Shown here: in pieces, positions 10,913 to 24,200 of the stretch
How positions within the stretch are numbered: position 1 is the first letter of the stretch
How the letters are laid out: every line of letters begins with the position of its first letter
Assembly (NCBI RefSeq): GCF_001949145.1
Contig: NW_019091460.1
Coordinates: 235,508-299,507, forward strand
DNA: 64,000 bases
From: Acanthaster planci
Taxonomy: Eukaryota; Echinodermata; Asteroidea; Valvatida; Acanthasteridae
Reading direction: 5' to 3'
Notes under the pieces: model-generated
What the model was told of the DNA's origin: nothing
The model's input: only the letters and a program-made list of their open reading frames with translations
The model's database searches: none
Made by a program: the position numbers and the translations under genes

Positions 10913-13025
10913 TGATTTTTGGTAATCTTGGATGATTATTCAATTTGTAACACATAGCCAAAAAAATAGCATTTCTGATTTAGGACGACAGATCCCATAA
11001 TTTGCCACCCTGATTTCGATTCGAATTTCATTAAAACCACTAACCAGGAAACAACAGGTTCGGCTAATGACAGAATGCCCTATACAAAAAAGGCGGATAT
11101 TACATAAACCAGTTACAGTCTTGCTCTTATGATGGGTTATTCTGAGCAGACACTTTAACGCATTCAGCCATGCTGCAGAAGAGAAAGCCAGGAAGCAAAT
11201 GGTGAAAACAGTCGAACAGGGAGCCAGACTGACACTTCGACCGATTTGTAACGCAATAGCTCCCCTTGTGTACCCCCAACGACGGTGAAATTTAATTCCA
11301 GCCACATCGGATCAGCAATCAGTACGGTTTAATTAAAGGAGACTCGCGGTTTAAACCAATCACTGCAACTGCTATCGTATACCGTGTTCACGAATCACTT
11401 AGGGTCGTGTTCAAAATTCGGATGTCACGTCATCGGCTCTAGCTATAGGCAGCACAGGCCGGAGCTCAAGGCTTGTTTGTCAGAGATGTTAATCGAGAGC
11501 TGGTAATTGAAGATGAGCTTCGACATTAAAGGACGACAGTAGTTCCATCCTGACGGAGCATCCGACAACACGCGTTGCAGGCCCATAAAGGTTCTACGCT
11601 CAGCAAGTACGTTATGTATCTGCGTCTTCAGTCGGCTTCTAGAATTTTCGTCTGCAGTTCACGTATTTATGCCTCATGCATTAGGTAGGCCTATGTGAAA
11701 TAATATGTTGCATGTTTTGAAAAATTTTAATAATTGAGAAGTGTGTGTGTGTGGTTGATAACTGGCTATTCACGACATGCATTTGTCACGTTATGCTAAA
11801 TTTCCATATTACGTATTATGAGTCAATTTTATTTTCAAAATTTACAGAATAATTTACGCACAAATAAAAGCATTTCATCATGCGCAAAAGCAATCCAGAA
11901 TATTCACAGATACAAATACACCACACTCTCCGTTTCTTTGTGGATCAAAATAGCGCCATGATGCGTTGATGCTACGTGCGGCCATTGTAAAGATATGTTA
12001 ATGATCTCCTAGATAAAATGTGACGGGTGTGCATTACGGCATTTCATGGCAAGGAAATCTAGTTACAGGTAACATTTTAGACTCACGCCCTGCCTTTCTT
12101 CAATACATGGAGCCTACATTTATATTAGACACTGGGAAACAAGAAAAATACAGCGCATATCACACAGGTATTGCTTCACAAAAAAAATTACTTCGAACCA
12201 TCACGTCACGTGATTTGGGTCTTTGTTACACCCTAAGTACTGCTCTCCCATTTGCTTTACCTGTAGATTGTATATATTGAACGCAGGTCATTATACGCTG
12301 ACACGCATTGGTTTGTAACGGCTGGCTGTTGACGGATAAAGGCGCCTTTCCATAATTTTTATGTACTTTTTGGGGTGCGTTGCGTACACGATGCGTTCAT
12401 GCGTTTCATTTCACAGACATAAAAATCGACTTCATTAACATAACACGCGTGCGTTGCGTTTGGAAGTCAAAAGCGCCTGAGAGCGATTTTGACGGATACG
12501 CAACGCTTGGCGCAAGTGCTGACGCGCATATGGAAAGGCTTCATAAGGCGATATCTGCGACATCTTCTGACATTTAGCAATATTACACACGTGCAGCCTC
12601 AGTTGTACATGACACTGTCGCATCGTAAAATCTGGGAACTATGTCTTGATAACCAGGTCGTCAGGTGTGCAATTCTAATGTTGACTCGTGAAAATAAAAT
12701 GTAGCAGTTACTGATTAGCTAGACGCGAACAACTTTTACTGTCAGCCTGCTGGATTTTTTCTTTCAGGATCAATGACTTGGTTGGTTCAGTGTGTGGTGT
12801 ATTTGTTGCTATGGCAACCTCACCTTAGCGACAAACCGACGTTGTCAGCTTGCTCATTTTGTGATTTTTCCAAGGACCATTTGTGGATACAGAAAACTGA
12901 TGTGTTGAGAGGAGATGTAGTTTCTTCCTTTTTTTTCGTTATGGCGAAAGAAATAATGGGGACGCCAAATTCACCACCTGACGAGCTCAGATTTTAGGCG
13001 GACTCATTTCTTCCAAAACTGGATA

Positions 13026-13203
13026 TTTACCAATCAACTCAAGTCTTTTTATTTCAAGTCAAAAACTAAACAAATATTTCTTCCAACTTATATTGACGAT
13101 TTGTGCAGACGTACTTTACCAATCAACTCAACTTTTTTTTATTTCAAGTCAAAAATTAAACAAGTTGGTCGTTTTCAAGTTCTTATTTTTATTTAAGAAA
13201 TGG
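13026..13203. repeat. Tandem duplication, period about 89 bp
   Basis: The words tttaccaatcaactcaa and atttcaagtcaaaaa occur at 13026 and again at 13115 in the same order, followed by taaacaa. The copies differ by several substitutions and small indels. Confidence 0.7.
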
Positions 13204-14538
13204 AGATGAACAAGAAAGCACTTTAAAACTACCAATGTTTTTATTTTACACGCACTGACTTTTTAAATATTTTTTTCAATGTGTGCTGTGTCTATTTTTC
13301 TCAATACATCAGGTTTTGATACGGTCAATTTATATCCCTCAAAAATAAAGATAAAAATTTATCAACATCTGTCTGCAGACGAACGCTCCCCGTCCGGAAA
13401 TTAGTCTCCAAATTTAAAAAAAAAAGTGAGAGAGACGCGTGACTATACGCACACGTGGGTCGTGCATGCAGACTCTTTTGATAGCGCGCTTAGAAGTCTC
13501 CTGGGAAATCAAATTCTTCTTATTCTCGTTCATAATTAGCAAGGATCGTTGACAATAGTTTGTATCCACGGGGAAGCCACGTTTTATCTTGTTTCTGAAT
13601 TTATCATAATCAATGGAATCTGTTAAATTGGGTGGTGCCAGACTATTTTGGGATTCCAAACCTCACTTTCATTTGTTTGTGGGTTAAAACATTTAGATAT
13701 AATTTATCAAATTTTGAATTATTCTAAACAAAAGCTGTCATAAATTTACTCTCAGGTTCCCAAACTGAAACGTTTAACCCCACTTCAATCGAGCCTGAAA
13801 GTAAAAGGTCACGCAGCGAGCTTCCGGAACCCGCGCGCGGTCCTCCTGTGGGGATTTCACATTGAGCCGTCCTTTCACGTTCGATAATTTTGGAAAAATA
13901 ATTCCTTACTGAAATCACCCAATGAAACATTCATGTTGGAATTTTACCTTTGTCTTCCTTAAGTAATGTTTTGGAAAAGTCACCTGGAGATGGGTAAAAA
14001 ACGAATTTAATAACGACCTTTCACTTCCGGCGATATCGTACCTAGGTCACCTTGCTCATTCACGTTTGTTTTCACTCGCCCTGCTTTCTTGGAAACGAGA
14101 ATATACAACCTTGCAAAGATTTCCCTACTTGCAGTCAATGGGTTCCAGATTCCGTTGAGTTGACATCACGCGGTTGTTGTCAGCAAAGGTTAGATAAACT
14201 ATCAGAATCTTTCGTAAAAGTAGAATATTGCTTCACGTTTATTACCTTATGAAATATTAAAATTTGTAAAGTATTTTGATCTGTTTTATTTTGGTTTTTA
14301 CCCACAGACTATCATAAAATTTCAAACCGTAAATATTCATTTGCGTACGAGACTACCTTATTGAATTGTTTTTCATGTATTTTAGATTTTCGGAAGTGAT
14401 GGGTCAATTTTTGGCAGGATATTTCTCTTTTAGGTCAGGTAATTTTTCAGTTTCTATAAATTGATATACTGGCAAATATTTTTCAAAGCCCTTTTTCCAA
14501 GTTGGGTTTTTTTAAGAAGAAACTGAACGAAAAAAAAT

Positions 14539-14624
14539 TATACAAATTCTAAAATCTTTCCACGTTATTTTTCCAATCCAAGGGTTCCGGAAGCGCGCCA
14601 TCAGGGGTCAACTTTCAGGCTTTA
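14539..14624 (+). repeat. Dispersed repeat, partner of 44732-44820
   Basis: About 86 bp including acaaattctaaaatcttt, ccaaggg, tccggaagcgcgcca and aggggtca match the reverse complement of 44732-44820 at roughly 85-90 percent by eye. No coding capacity and no terminal repeats are seen. Confidence 0.75.
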
Positions 14625-15128
14625 TTCAAGATGGCCGACACATAAATACAGTCTTTTCTTCAAGACACATAATTGGGATATTTTGTAGATATGCTCAAGT
14701 GCACTTTCCTTCTGTTAATATGACCTGTGAAAAGGTTATGCTATAGTGTACATAAATTATGCATGATCAGTTTCTACATCGTCAGCAGCATGATGCCAAT
14801 CAAACTTGTCATTCTAGAGAAATCAATAAAGATGACACAATCCACTACGGTGTCTGAGATGTATTGTTAAATTATACTTAGATTTTATAATTCCTTAGAG
14901 GTTTCGATTCCACAACCTATATAAACAAATCAGAAATAGCAGCAGGATGAAGATAAATAAAAGCATTCAAGGATATACTGTTAAGATTGATAGTCATATT
15001 TACATAACAAACTTTGCAAAGGAACATCTAGGTTTTGTTGGTTGGTCCGAACGATTATCCCACAATCGATACATTTCCTCAATATTACTGCTTAATCCTG
15101 TCTACAATAGGATTCAATCCGCTGCGCT

Positions 15129-15284
15129 TTAAATAGGTCTAGCTCCATAAACAGCTAACCCCACGAGAAGAGTTGATAATCCTAGCCCAGTACTGACTAG
15201 CAAATTCACATAGAAAAGGCACTTGCGTGTGGACCGACACAAATACGGACATTTCCAGGCAAGGATGCGACGAGACTGCAGAAG
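15129..15284 (-). CDS. Possible orphan terminal exon with one membrane segment
   Basis: A cag acceptor at 15285-15287 opens a 51-codon frame ending in TAA at 15129. It encodes a basic, cysteine-containing stretch (ILAWKCPYLCRSTRKC) followed by a plausible transmembrane helix (LLVSTGLGLSTLLVGLAVYG). No upstream exon or family could be identified, so this may be chance. Confidence 0.22.
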   Translation of the reverse strand, partial: LLQSRRILAWKCPYLCRSTRKCLFYVNLLVSTGLGLSTLLVGLAVYGARPI

Positions 15285-16023
15285 CTGAAATGAAAAACAA
15301 ACATTACTTCTAAAAGGAAAATGTGTCAAACAAAACCTCCCTGCCTCGGTGACGGCGTGTATCCATCACTAATGATGGCATATTCTATAGTCAACGGATA
15401 TTAAAACGACTGTGCTGATTACACGAGCTCATATGAGGACACTCGTTCCCATGGTAAAGTGATACCTATCCGGGATTGGTTTGCGTCTTTCTGATGACGA
15501 GAAATCTCTTACACATCTAATGGTAAATGCACGAAGGAACAGAGGCCAAAGGATATTTTCATCATCTTGAAGCATTCAATTTGTGCTTTCAGCACGGTGC
15601 GGACTGTTTGTGCGCGCACCGTCGTCCAGTAAAATGCACCGCTTTTTTCCTAACAAGACTAACGAGCTGATGCACTCCTCGTGTCGTCAAGGAAACGACT
15701 ACTGCCACTGTAATGACATAAGTAATGGACCAAACCTTTGGTTACATCAACAACTAGCAGTCTAGCAGCGCTGATGATGCCAAACAGTTTAAGTGCAATT
15801 TTTTTTATTTGTTGAAAAATAACAATGCTTTCCAATTCAAAATGGTAAATCTTTAAAAAAGTTTAAGTTAATCTTCGTATGCACTCCGTATGCACAAAGT
15901 CACTTTTACCCGATTAAAAATGAACCTAAACAAAAATCTTTTCACCAAACCTCTATCGCGTCTTCTTACCCACCTCATAAATAAAATTGCCAACCCATCG
16001 AATGCAGTTCGAAATCGTCCCTA

Positions 16024-16147
16024 GGGCTGCGTTCGAATTATTTGGCTATGGCTTGAAATTATACACGACTCTATGGGAACTGGCCGTGGCCACTACCATA
16101 GGCTTGTGCGTAATTTCAGGCCACGGCCCAGTAATTCGGACACGGCC
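16024..16147. mobile_element. MITE-like foldback element with possible TA target duplication
   Basis: Nearly the whole 124 bp is self-complementary. The arm 16035-16066 (gaattatttggctatggctt...) pairs with 16106-16137, and the ends gggctgcgttc and its counterpart before cggccta extend the pairing. A TA dinucleotide flanks both ends. It lies about 65 bp upstream of the start codon of the 138-aa gene. Confidence 0.6.
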
Positions 16148-16212
16148 TAAATCTGTTTTCAACAGGTTGTGGATTCCATACATAATTCTGCCCAGTTGGA
16201 GACAAATGAATC

Positions 16213-17202
16213 ATGGGTTGTGGCTCAAGTCGCGTCGAGAACTCTCGGTTCCGTCAGACATATGGGGAACCTAGCGAATTCGACACCTGTTCTTCTGTGG
16301 TGTCTGCGGCACGGGATACCAGAGGGGAACCAGACGGCAGGGAAGGCCTTTCCTCGCCTGGTGAGAATGTTTCTATTGTCTATTCATTCTGTTTGTCTTT
16401 TCGATGAGTGTCTTTCCTCACTGCAGTGATTTTAATCTCTGTCTGTCGGGCTATCTGTCTGTCTGTCGGGCTATCTGCCAGTGTGTCGGTCTTTCCGTCG
16501 GCCAATCTCGTCTTTGAAGCATCTCTGTAGGTTAACAAGACTGCACCGAGGACCTGCATGCGCCTCATTCTGTTACTTGCTGTGAGCTCTTTCTTTCTTG
16601 TTGTTTGTATTTCACTATTGTCATAACAGCAAGCGCGGATCCAAGGGGAGGGCGGTGGGGGTCACTCCCCCGCCCTGACACCGACACGAAGTAGCAATAA
16701 CAGTAATTTCTTCTCCAAAAAAAGATGATACCAACGTGAATAAATGTAAGCGCAGCAGTAACCGTGTCAGGCTGTACATATTTCCGCCTGTCCGCAACAA
16801 ATTACAATCGGTCTGAAAAGGTCTGAAAAGACCCGGACTCCTGGACAAATTTCTTTGATCTGTACCCTGAACAGTTCAGCAGACTTTGTACATGCACTTT
16901 TGTTCAGAATGTGTTTCTTCCTTCTTCCAACAGCACCCAAAGAAATCCTCAACGAATACAGTAACCGTATCTCCAATTTTGCTCCCCGAGAGCGGCTGAG
17001 CTCTCTGCCCAGTCGTAAATCAGCCACGCGCTCTGTTGCCTCTAAGACCAGATCAAATCCGATCCGAACAGACTCCGACTTCAACGAATTGACAGAGCCG
17101 AAAGACAACGAAGACGATTCGATGGCAGGCGGAGATAATGCGATGGGAAAGCAGGCAGCAGCTTCGATTGGAGATTCTGGGGACTTCCTGACCGCAAGCT
17201 AA
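16213..17202 (+). CDS. Small predicted lipid-anchored protein, 138 aa, two exons
   Basis: Exon 1 is 16213-16360, ending TCGCCTG|gtgaga in phase 1. Exon 2 is 16934-17202, beginning after ttccaacag and ending in TAA. The joined frame is open throughout. The N-terminus MGCGSSRVENSRFRQTYGEP fits N-myristoylation of Gly2 (Ser6 consensus) with palmitoylation of Cys3, which would tether the protein to plasma or ciliary membrane. The rest is hydrophilic and probably disordered: a short helix-prone piece (KEILNEYSNRISNF), a basic Ser-rich stretch (LSSLPSRKSATRSVASKTRS) and an acidic tail (NELTEPKDNEDDS). It resembles other small MG-lipidated proteins such as cystin or C1orf21 only in the first residues; I could not assign a family. 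Support is the splice consensus, matching phase and motif. The alternative is that this is a chance pair of frames. Confidence 0.55.
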
Positions 17203-20200
17203 CCTCCCCTGGGTAGCTCACTGTCAAAAGATCAGTCAAGGCGGTAGGTTCGGACCTTGCACTCTGCAGCTACATGTACGCGAACTCACTTCGTGAACCA
17301 AAGTATGAACCGTGGTATGGAGTCACGTTTAACCAGCCAAACCAAGACGACGCTTGCGGTTGAAGGCTTTGACTAAATTAAGTATGGAATTCTGGGAACA
17401 GAAATTCCATGACTAGGCCTACACTGAACGACTTCGTCGTCCAAAGAAACTTTAATTTCTGCAGTGCGGTGTGTTATAAAAAATCTCTCCAGAACGAACT
17501 TTGAAAACGTTGTAAAACAGCTGTTGATGTTTCACTCAGCCGTTTGCTGGTCTGGAAATTATCAGTATACAGCTCAATGTCTGCAAAAAGATGTCTGACT
17601 TCTACAGATCGATTGACTATAACATCGAATGGTGCGATAAATTGCGGCTCATAAATTTACAAACGCGTTCACTTTACCCATCGATCGCCATGTTGGTTTC
17701 GATATTAAGAAACCCGTCATGTCTTATCACTTTGTAATTTCACACGTGTGAACTGCGCCAACGGGTCTTGCACGGATCGCATAGTTTAGTATGTGCAGTA
17801 TAATGCATTCAGACCTAGAAGACGGAATACTGTACAGGAGCGATGGTTGGTTGCGATGAAAGCTTCAAATTAATGTTACACATCGCCATTTACAAACACG
17901 AGGTATGCACTTGATATTGTATAGCATTTGATGCGCAATATGTGGCAAAGGGGGACCCCCTCTATTGTGTCTTCTTACGTGTTGATGGAATCTTTGCAAT
18001 TCCTTTCAGATTTCCGGGGGAGGGGGGCAATCTTTGAGATTCGTTTCAGATTTCCGAGGGGGGGGGTACAGTAGGCACAATGGCCTTAGGGCATAGAGCT
18101 TTTACATCACATGGGGTCCCCCTTTGCCACATATTGTGCTGGATATATTGTATAGCATCGCCAGAACTGTTACGTTCGTTTTTACAGCTTGAAGTTCACT
18201 GTCGTAAAATCTTTGTGCAAATAATTATCATCACAAGAGTACTAAGTAAACTATTGTTCCTCATAATTTCTGTTTGTCTTTCCTTATAACACAATGAAAA
18301 TGCAGGAAATGTTTGAGACAGTTTTCAGATGTTCTACTTCTTGAATAAACCACATTTTACGTGCATTGAAAGCTTGATCAAAATACTGTGCCTTTGCCCA
18401 TACAATAGTGATGACATGAACGTCTTTTCGAAAGCTGTCAAGCCGGTGTCTTTAATACCGATAATTTCTTCTTCGTGGATTGTCACTGGTAAAACAATTT
18501 GATATAAAATTTATAAAATACTTAGCTCAGGACAATGTTCTTAATTGCCTTTTACTGACGTATGTAAAGTTCAGCATTACTAAGATATCGTTTTATTTTC
18601 ACTCAACGTCCTCAATTATTTAGAACCCTAAACTGGAGTATTTTACAGCATTATAAGAAGTCAGTGTTTTCATTCATTGAGTGTGTTAGTGTAGTGAAGA
18701 AAGAAATGATGGGTTGTGTTCGATGTCATCACAGAGAACGCTACATTTCAAGAACACGTTTCTTGATCCAGCTCCACGAAACATCACAATGGATACACAA
18801 GTAATGGGACGACTATGAGAATTAGAAAACTGCTATAATTAATGATTATAAAAGTACTAGATGAGTCGAGCGTACACTTAACTCAGTTTACTCAGGCAAT
18901 AAACGAAGTTGCCTCAAGCTGCCTCAATCGTTACCATAGAAACGGTTCGGTTCGACAAAAAAGAGGTCGGCTTCGTAGGCGTAGTTGGCAAATTTAATGA
19001 CGTTGCTGAGATGTAGCAATCCGATTGCTGCTACAGAAACACAAAGGCATGATTGAATTAAGCACCATACTTACGCAAGGTGCATCAACGTAACATGCGA
19101 TTCGGGAGTGCCCCCGAGGTGGTTACAAAACACGACATGCATAAAATTTGCACAAGGGGGAGAAACTCAACGCTAACTTTATGTGAGCCTTGGTCTTATT
19201 CAAGGTTCCCCTGCGGATTCAAATGTCTGAGGTAGCCCATCTCATTCATTTTAGTAACCACCATAAACCTGGGGGTTGGGGGGTGGTACAATATTGCCAC
19301 CCCATGAAAAAAAACAAGCAGAAATCAAAGAAAACTAAACAATCCGAGAATTCGGTGCAATATTGTGGAACCTAGCAATTGTTGTAAAGGACAGTTTAAT
19401 CGAAAAAGGAACTTGATTCAGAGTACATGCATGTGTAAATACACCCTGCAAGGAACTTTCGAAATCGTCGGCAACATCCATGTTTCCTGCGGGTACCCTG
19501 ATTTTGTCATAAGGTTTGAATACCTTATGCTCATCACCCCAGAGATATTCTGGTCCTATTTAGATTTCCGTTCAAATATTCCACGTCAGAAGGTTCTGGT
19601 TATCCCAGAATAAAGTGCAATTTGGGCATTACCGTTTACGGACTTTCCTGAAATATTAGTCATTTGTCAGGACAAGGTAAGTAAATGTAACATGAGGTGC
19701 ACAACAGAGATGAAAAGACACTTCTAAATAACACACAAAATCCCATACAATTCCGTAATCAGTGACAAATATGGAACCAGCCTTCATTACTAGACGTTAA
19801 TATACCCAAATGCACCCACAAAACACATCTATAACCGAAAACCAGAAGGATTTGTTCCATGTTACAAGTGAATTTGTTTTTCTGGTCTTTCCATACTATG
19901 AACCTTCCAACAGGCAGATTTTTAAATATAAAGGAGACTTTTTTGCTAAATTGCTATGTGAAATGAGTATACATGCACGTTTTGTGATATTTGTCGCTCC
20001 CTGCCTTCGGGATAAAATGTGTGGATTTACATTGTAATTGTTACATTTCAAGTATTTTACTGGAATGGCAGTTTGTAATGAATATTTACAACCACAAAAA
20101 AATTCAATGGCAAAAAACGGCATTTTTTGTATCTATGAGATGTTCCTCATTCTCATAAAAAAACAAGAGTCACTTTGCCATCCATATCATCCCATATGAT

Positions 20201-21291
20201 ATGGATCATCTCTCATATCATCTACTAGGGTGCAGACAGTAACATTTCTTGCCCTTTTCTGTTTTGTCACATGCTGGAAGATCAAGCCCTCAATTGACAC
20301 TAACACTTCAAAAGACAGACTCTCCATACATAGATCAAAGGACCATTTAAAAACTCAATTTCTTTCATATTCATCATAAGTATGTTTCAATCTGAACCAA
20401 CTAATGAAGGAGAACACTGAAAAAGTTAATATGAAATAAATCAGACTTATTGTTTCACTGTATCTGTGTATTTATCATTCTATGAATGCTTGTGATAAAT
20501 TTCATGTCCTGGTAAAAAAATTAAGTTTATCAGCTTACTGGAAATAAATATTTATATTTTTGTTAAAGATCTGTGGGAATCAATCTTTTCTTGGTTTTGG
20601 ATTATTGATATTTTTGTGTCAAAAAAGATATCAACTGAATCATGCAATAATAAATCGCAACATTAACTGCAATTTATGGTGTTAAATGAGAATTTAAAAA
20701 ACCCAAACAGGTATTAATACCCATTACAAGAGATCAAATCAATTAACATGATACTGTTATCACTGACCAACAAGCTTATTCTTGGATCTATCCTAATTAT
20801 CTGGCGAGTTCATATAACCTAGACAGCCTGAGGGATTCTAGACTGATATCAATCATTATCAGTTATACCCTTGACCTCACATGGCCCCCCCAGCACAGAC
20901 ATTAGAACACTGATGCATCGTATCCGAGAAGCAAAATGAGTATACCTTGGTGACAATTTAAGGAAAATACATGGAAACTTTGACAGTGAATATTGTGGGT
21001 TTGGCAATTGACTCTCTGTTGCCATGACGCCTGGAGAGAAGCCATGATGTTGAAGAATTCTGCCCAAGGACACAAATACTGGGTCCTAAGGATGGATAGG
21101 ACTCCTCCACCTAACCAGTGAACTATGAATCAAACTGTCCACTGAAGGCTACCTCTCAGGTTACATACTGATTGTTAAGAAGGTTTGCGTTAAGAGCTCA
21201 TACTATGTTTGTTGTTATGCTGGGACAAAAGTAATCCAGTGAGTGGATGATCATGTGAATCTTCAAGATGTTCTAATTTGTGTTCCTTTCA
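17203..21291. other. Intergenic, no gene recognised
   Basis: It contains the compound repeat at 17914-18158 and a small palindrome of catatcat words near 20180-20225. The right end should hold the CDC16 3' UTR. No other supportable feature. Confidence 0.4.
17914..18158. mobile_element. Foldback insertion flanked by 14-bp direct repeats
   Basis: A 24-bp perfect inverted repeat (caatatgtggcaaagggggacccc region, 17936-17959, complement at 18113-18136) is enclosed by direct copies of atattgtatagcat at 17914-17927 and 18145-18158. Inside is a 40-bp direct duplication (17991-18070, tctttg...tttcagatttccg twice) with G-rich tracts. The structure suggests a non-autonomous element with a target or internal direct repeat. 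Confidence 0.55.
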
Positions 21292-24200
21292 TCAATCATT
21301 ATCCTCCATCTCCACCTCAATGTCAAGACTTGTTGATGTGTCATCTTTCAATGGTATCATCATACCTTCCTTTGGAGCGGAAGGAGATGTCACGTCACAC
21401 ATGTCAATACTGGCTCCTGCAACATGGTACAACATTGCATTAACCGCTCTATGAAAAGTCTGTCCTTAGTGGCAAAAATACCAAACACAACTTTAAATGT
21501 ATGGCCATATCCAAATTAACTGGCTATGGGCAGCAGTATAACACTCGTTTATGGCAAATGACTGTCAGTCCCAATAACTGTCAGCCCAACTAGCTGTCAG
21601 CCCAACAGCCTAACTAGCTGTCAGCCCGAAAAGCTGTCCACCCAAATGGCTGTCAGCCCAAATTACTTTCAGCTGGTAGGTAATGGCTTCCATAAGCACC
21701 TGTACTGCTTCTAGCCACGACAGCAACATTCTGGTTCAGTCATAACATTTATCCCTTCTCTTTCTAGAACAAGTGACCAGGAGTATTCCAATTTGTACTT
21801 ACCATCACTTGAGGATGTTTCTAAGATGAACAGTTCAATGGCTCTAGCTAGCATAGTTTCTGAAAACACATAGCGTCTACCAAGCCCAAGCGCCTGGGAC
21901 AGAAAAAAATCAGAAGAACATGTGGGTTAAAAATGAAACGGTATTCACTGATTGTTGAAAAAAATTAAAAATCTTTTTAGAAATTTGTGACAATGTCTGG
22001 ACCAAAGCTCCACTTTGAATCACCAACTCCAAGTCTACAACACACAAATCCAACATTGGATTATGATTACGGGCTAAGTCAACCCTAGTTATGCCTTGAC
22101 TAAGCCTCACCTTGTGGAAGTAGTCAATAGCCATAGCGAAGTCTCCCATCAGTGTATACACATAACCAATGGCTGAGTAGGATGAGGGGCTATGTGGGCA
22201 GAGAACCAACGCTTGACGATGGAACTCCAAGGCTTGCTCATATTTCCTGTGACAATAATGATAAAGAGAGAAGTGAGGCTATTAAAATAAACAGAGGCTT
22301 TGCATGAAAGCCATCTTGAAGGGCTGTTCTGATCCACAGGAAAACCTCCTTTGTTCATACCCTTTGGAGAAACAAAAACACTGGCCTGCAAGATGGCAGC
22401 CATGCAAACCCTCCATTGGAGGAGAAAAATGGTGTAATATATTAACTCCTATTACACTTCATGCAGACAGCTGGATGTTACTTCCATGCCCTCTGCATAC
22501 TATTTTTAAAAGTAACCCCTCTACAACATTAAAAGAAATTTAAAGATAATGTCAACTTACTTTAATTTCCTGCAGACATGGCCAAGGTTGTTCAGCAATG
22601 GCTCCCATTTTTCTGGTATGTCTTGGGTTCCCAAGGTATGTACAACAGCCAAAGCCTTCATGAAGTATTGCTCAGCTTGATCCCAGCTGAAAATTAATCA
22701 AGCATCATTTACTTTATCATGGAAATCCACAAACGTTCAACTCTATTTACACATATATAACACAATTTTATCTCCCCATATTAGTAACAACTCTCGGATC
22801 TGTTCAAAACACTTGACCTTTTGTTTTTTCATAGTATAAGTACAACTCCACCTTGTTGTGAATATCCCTGGCCGGATCTGCAGTTAAGTGGGTTAAGGAT
22901 TAACCAATTACCAGGTGTAATCAAACAGGTGTAAATCGATGAACTCACTCTCCATTATGGAATTCCACCACGCCCATCTCATGCAGCACAAATGGATCAC
23001 TAGGAGCTATGGCTAAGGCTTGATCAAAGAACTTCTCTGCCAGTTTGAAATTCTTGGTGAGACCATACTCCAAACCAACAAACAAGAGAGGAAGATGGCA
23101 TCTACACGTCAAAATAAAAAAATTGAAGTCAACAAGAAAAAACTGTACGTGGGAGAACTCCTACATGGCCAAACCAATCGTATAAAAAAGTGACACCACC
23201 ACTAACTTACATAAACACCCCAAGAATCTATTAAAATGATGGAAATGGAGACACGGTGAGAGACAGAAAGTCAGTATGACAACCAGACAGGACACATAAC
23301 AGCCACACAGACAGCGTGATAGACTGACTGACAGACATACCCCTTCATGAGTTGTGATGCAGTGAAGTAAGCAGCCATAGCCTGGTCATGCTCTCCTTCC
23401 GCAGCAAAGGAGTGACCAAATGCTAACCAGGCTGGACCATACAACCTGTCCAGTGTTGTGGCTTTACTGTCAAGAGAAGGCAATGGAGTACATTAGCTAC
23501 TTTCATATAAGATCACTTATTCATACGAATGCATAAAAGCTGTGGCCTGTGACATTAAGACAGGCACTGAAATCAGGAAGCATACTGAACAGTGACAAGT
23601 GCTTTGCGTGGATGAGACACCTGAATATGTAGGCAAGATTTCAAGACTTCCAGTCAGAGAAAAAGAAAGTTTTCATAAAAGACTCTTAGAAAAAATACAA
23701 CATACAGTGTGCCCAACAAACAAAATTGCAAATTACTAACAAGGTAATACACTGCAACTGAGCTTTAAAGGAAGGAATGTCTCTCAAGTTGGTCATGTTT
23801 GTGTTGGTTTGGACTGTTCCCTCGGAGTATTAGCATTCCATGAAAACACCCCCCCATCACAGGAATGTCTTTTGTGCATAGACTTCTCTGAAACAGCATT
23901 CTGATTGGAATGATGTATTCCCAGTGGAACGGCCATCTATTCTAGCATGAGAACAGGTTGTTCAAAGCAAAATGTTCTGACTGTGTGGAACCATGTGATG
24001 CTCCTTTACCTGAAGAATCTCCTTGCTGAGTCATTCTTGCCTACTAAGTAGTAGTAACATCCTACAGCAAACCACGATATTGGTCTGCTGGGGTACAGAT
24101 CAACCAGTTTATGTGCAAGGTAAAATAAATCTGTCAAGAGAAAAAAAAAGCAAGCTGTAAATCAGTACGATAAAACACCAACAAATTTCAAAGTTCAAAA

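Larger units (their letters stand above)
9540..16212. other. Gene-poor region with foldback and dispersed repeats
   Basis: I find no exon I can assign. It holds an imperfect foldback element at 10771-10912, a tandem duplication at 13026-13200, a dispersed repeat at 14539-14624, one weak terminal-exon candidate at 15129-15284, and a foldback element at 16024-16147. A GC-rich patch at 12300-12560 contains repeated gcgttgcg and acgcg words but no clear gene. Confidence 0.4.

Noticed and set aside
12773-12997. 74-codon plus-strand frame with a signal-peptide-like start after a ttcag
   Set aside because: Tempting as an exon, but there is no partner exon, family or conserved pattern, and the hydrophobic start is short.
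16767-17108. Minus-strand frame of 113 codons opposite exon 2 of the 138-aa gene
   Set aside because: The plus-strand reading has an acceptor, a matching phase and a better composition; this is the shadow.
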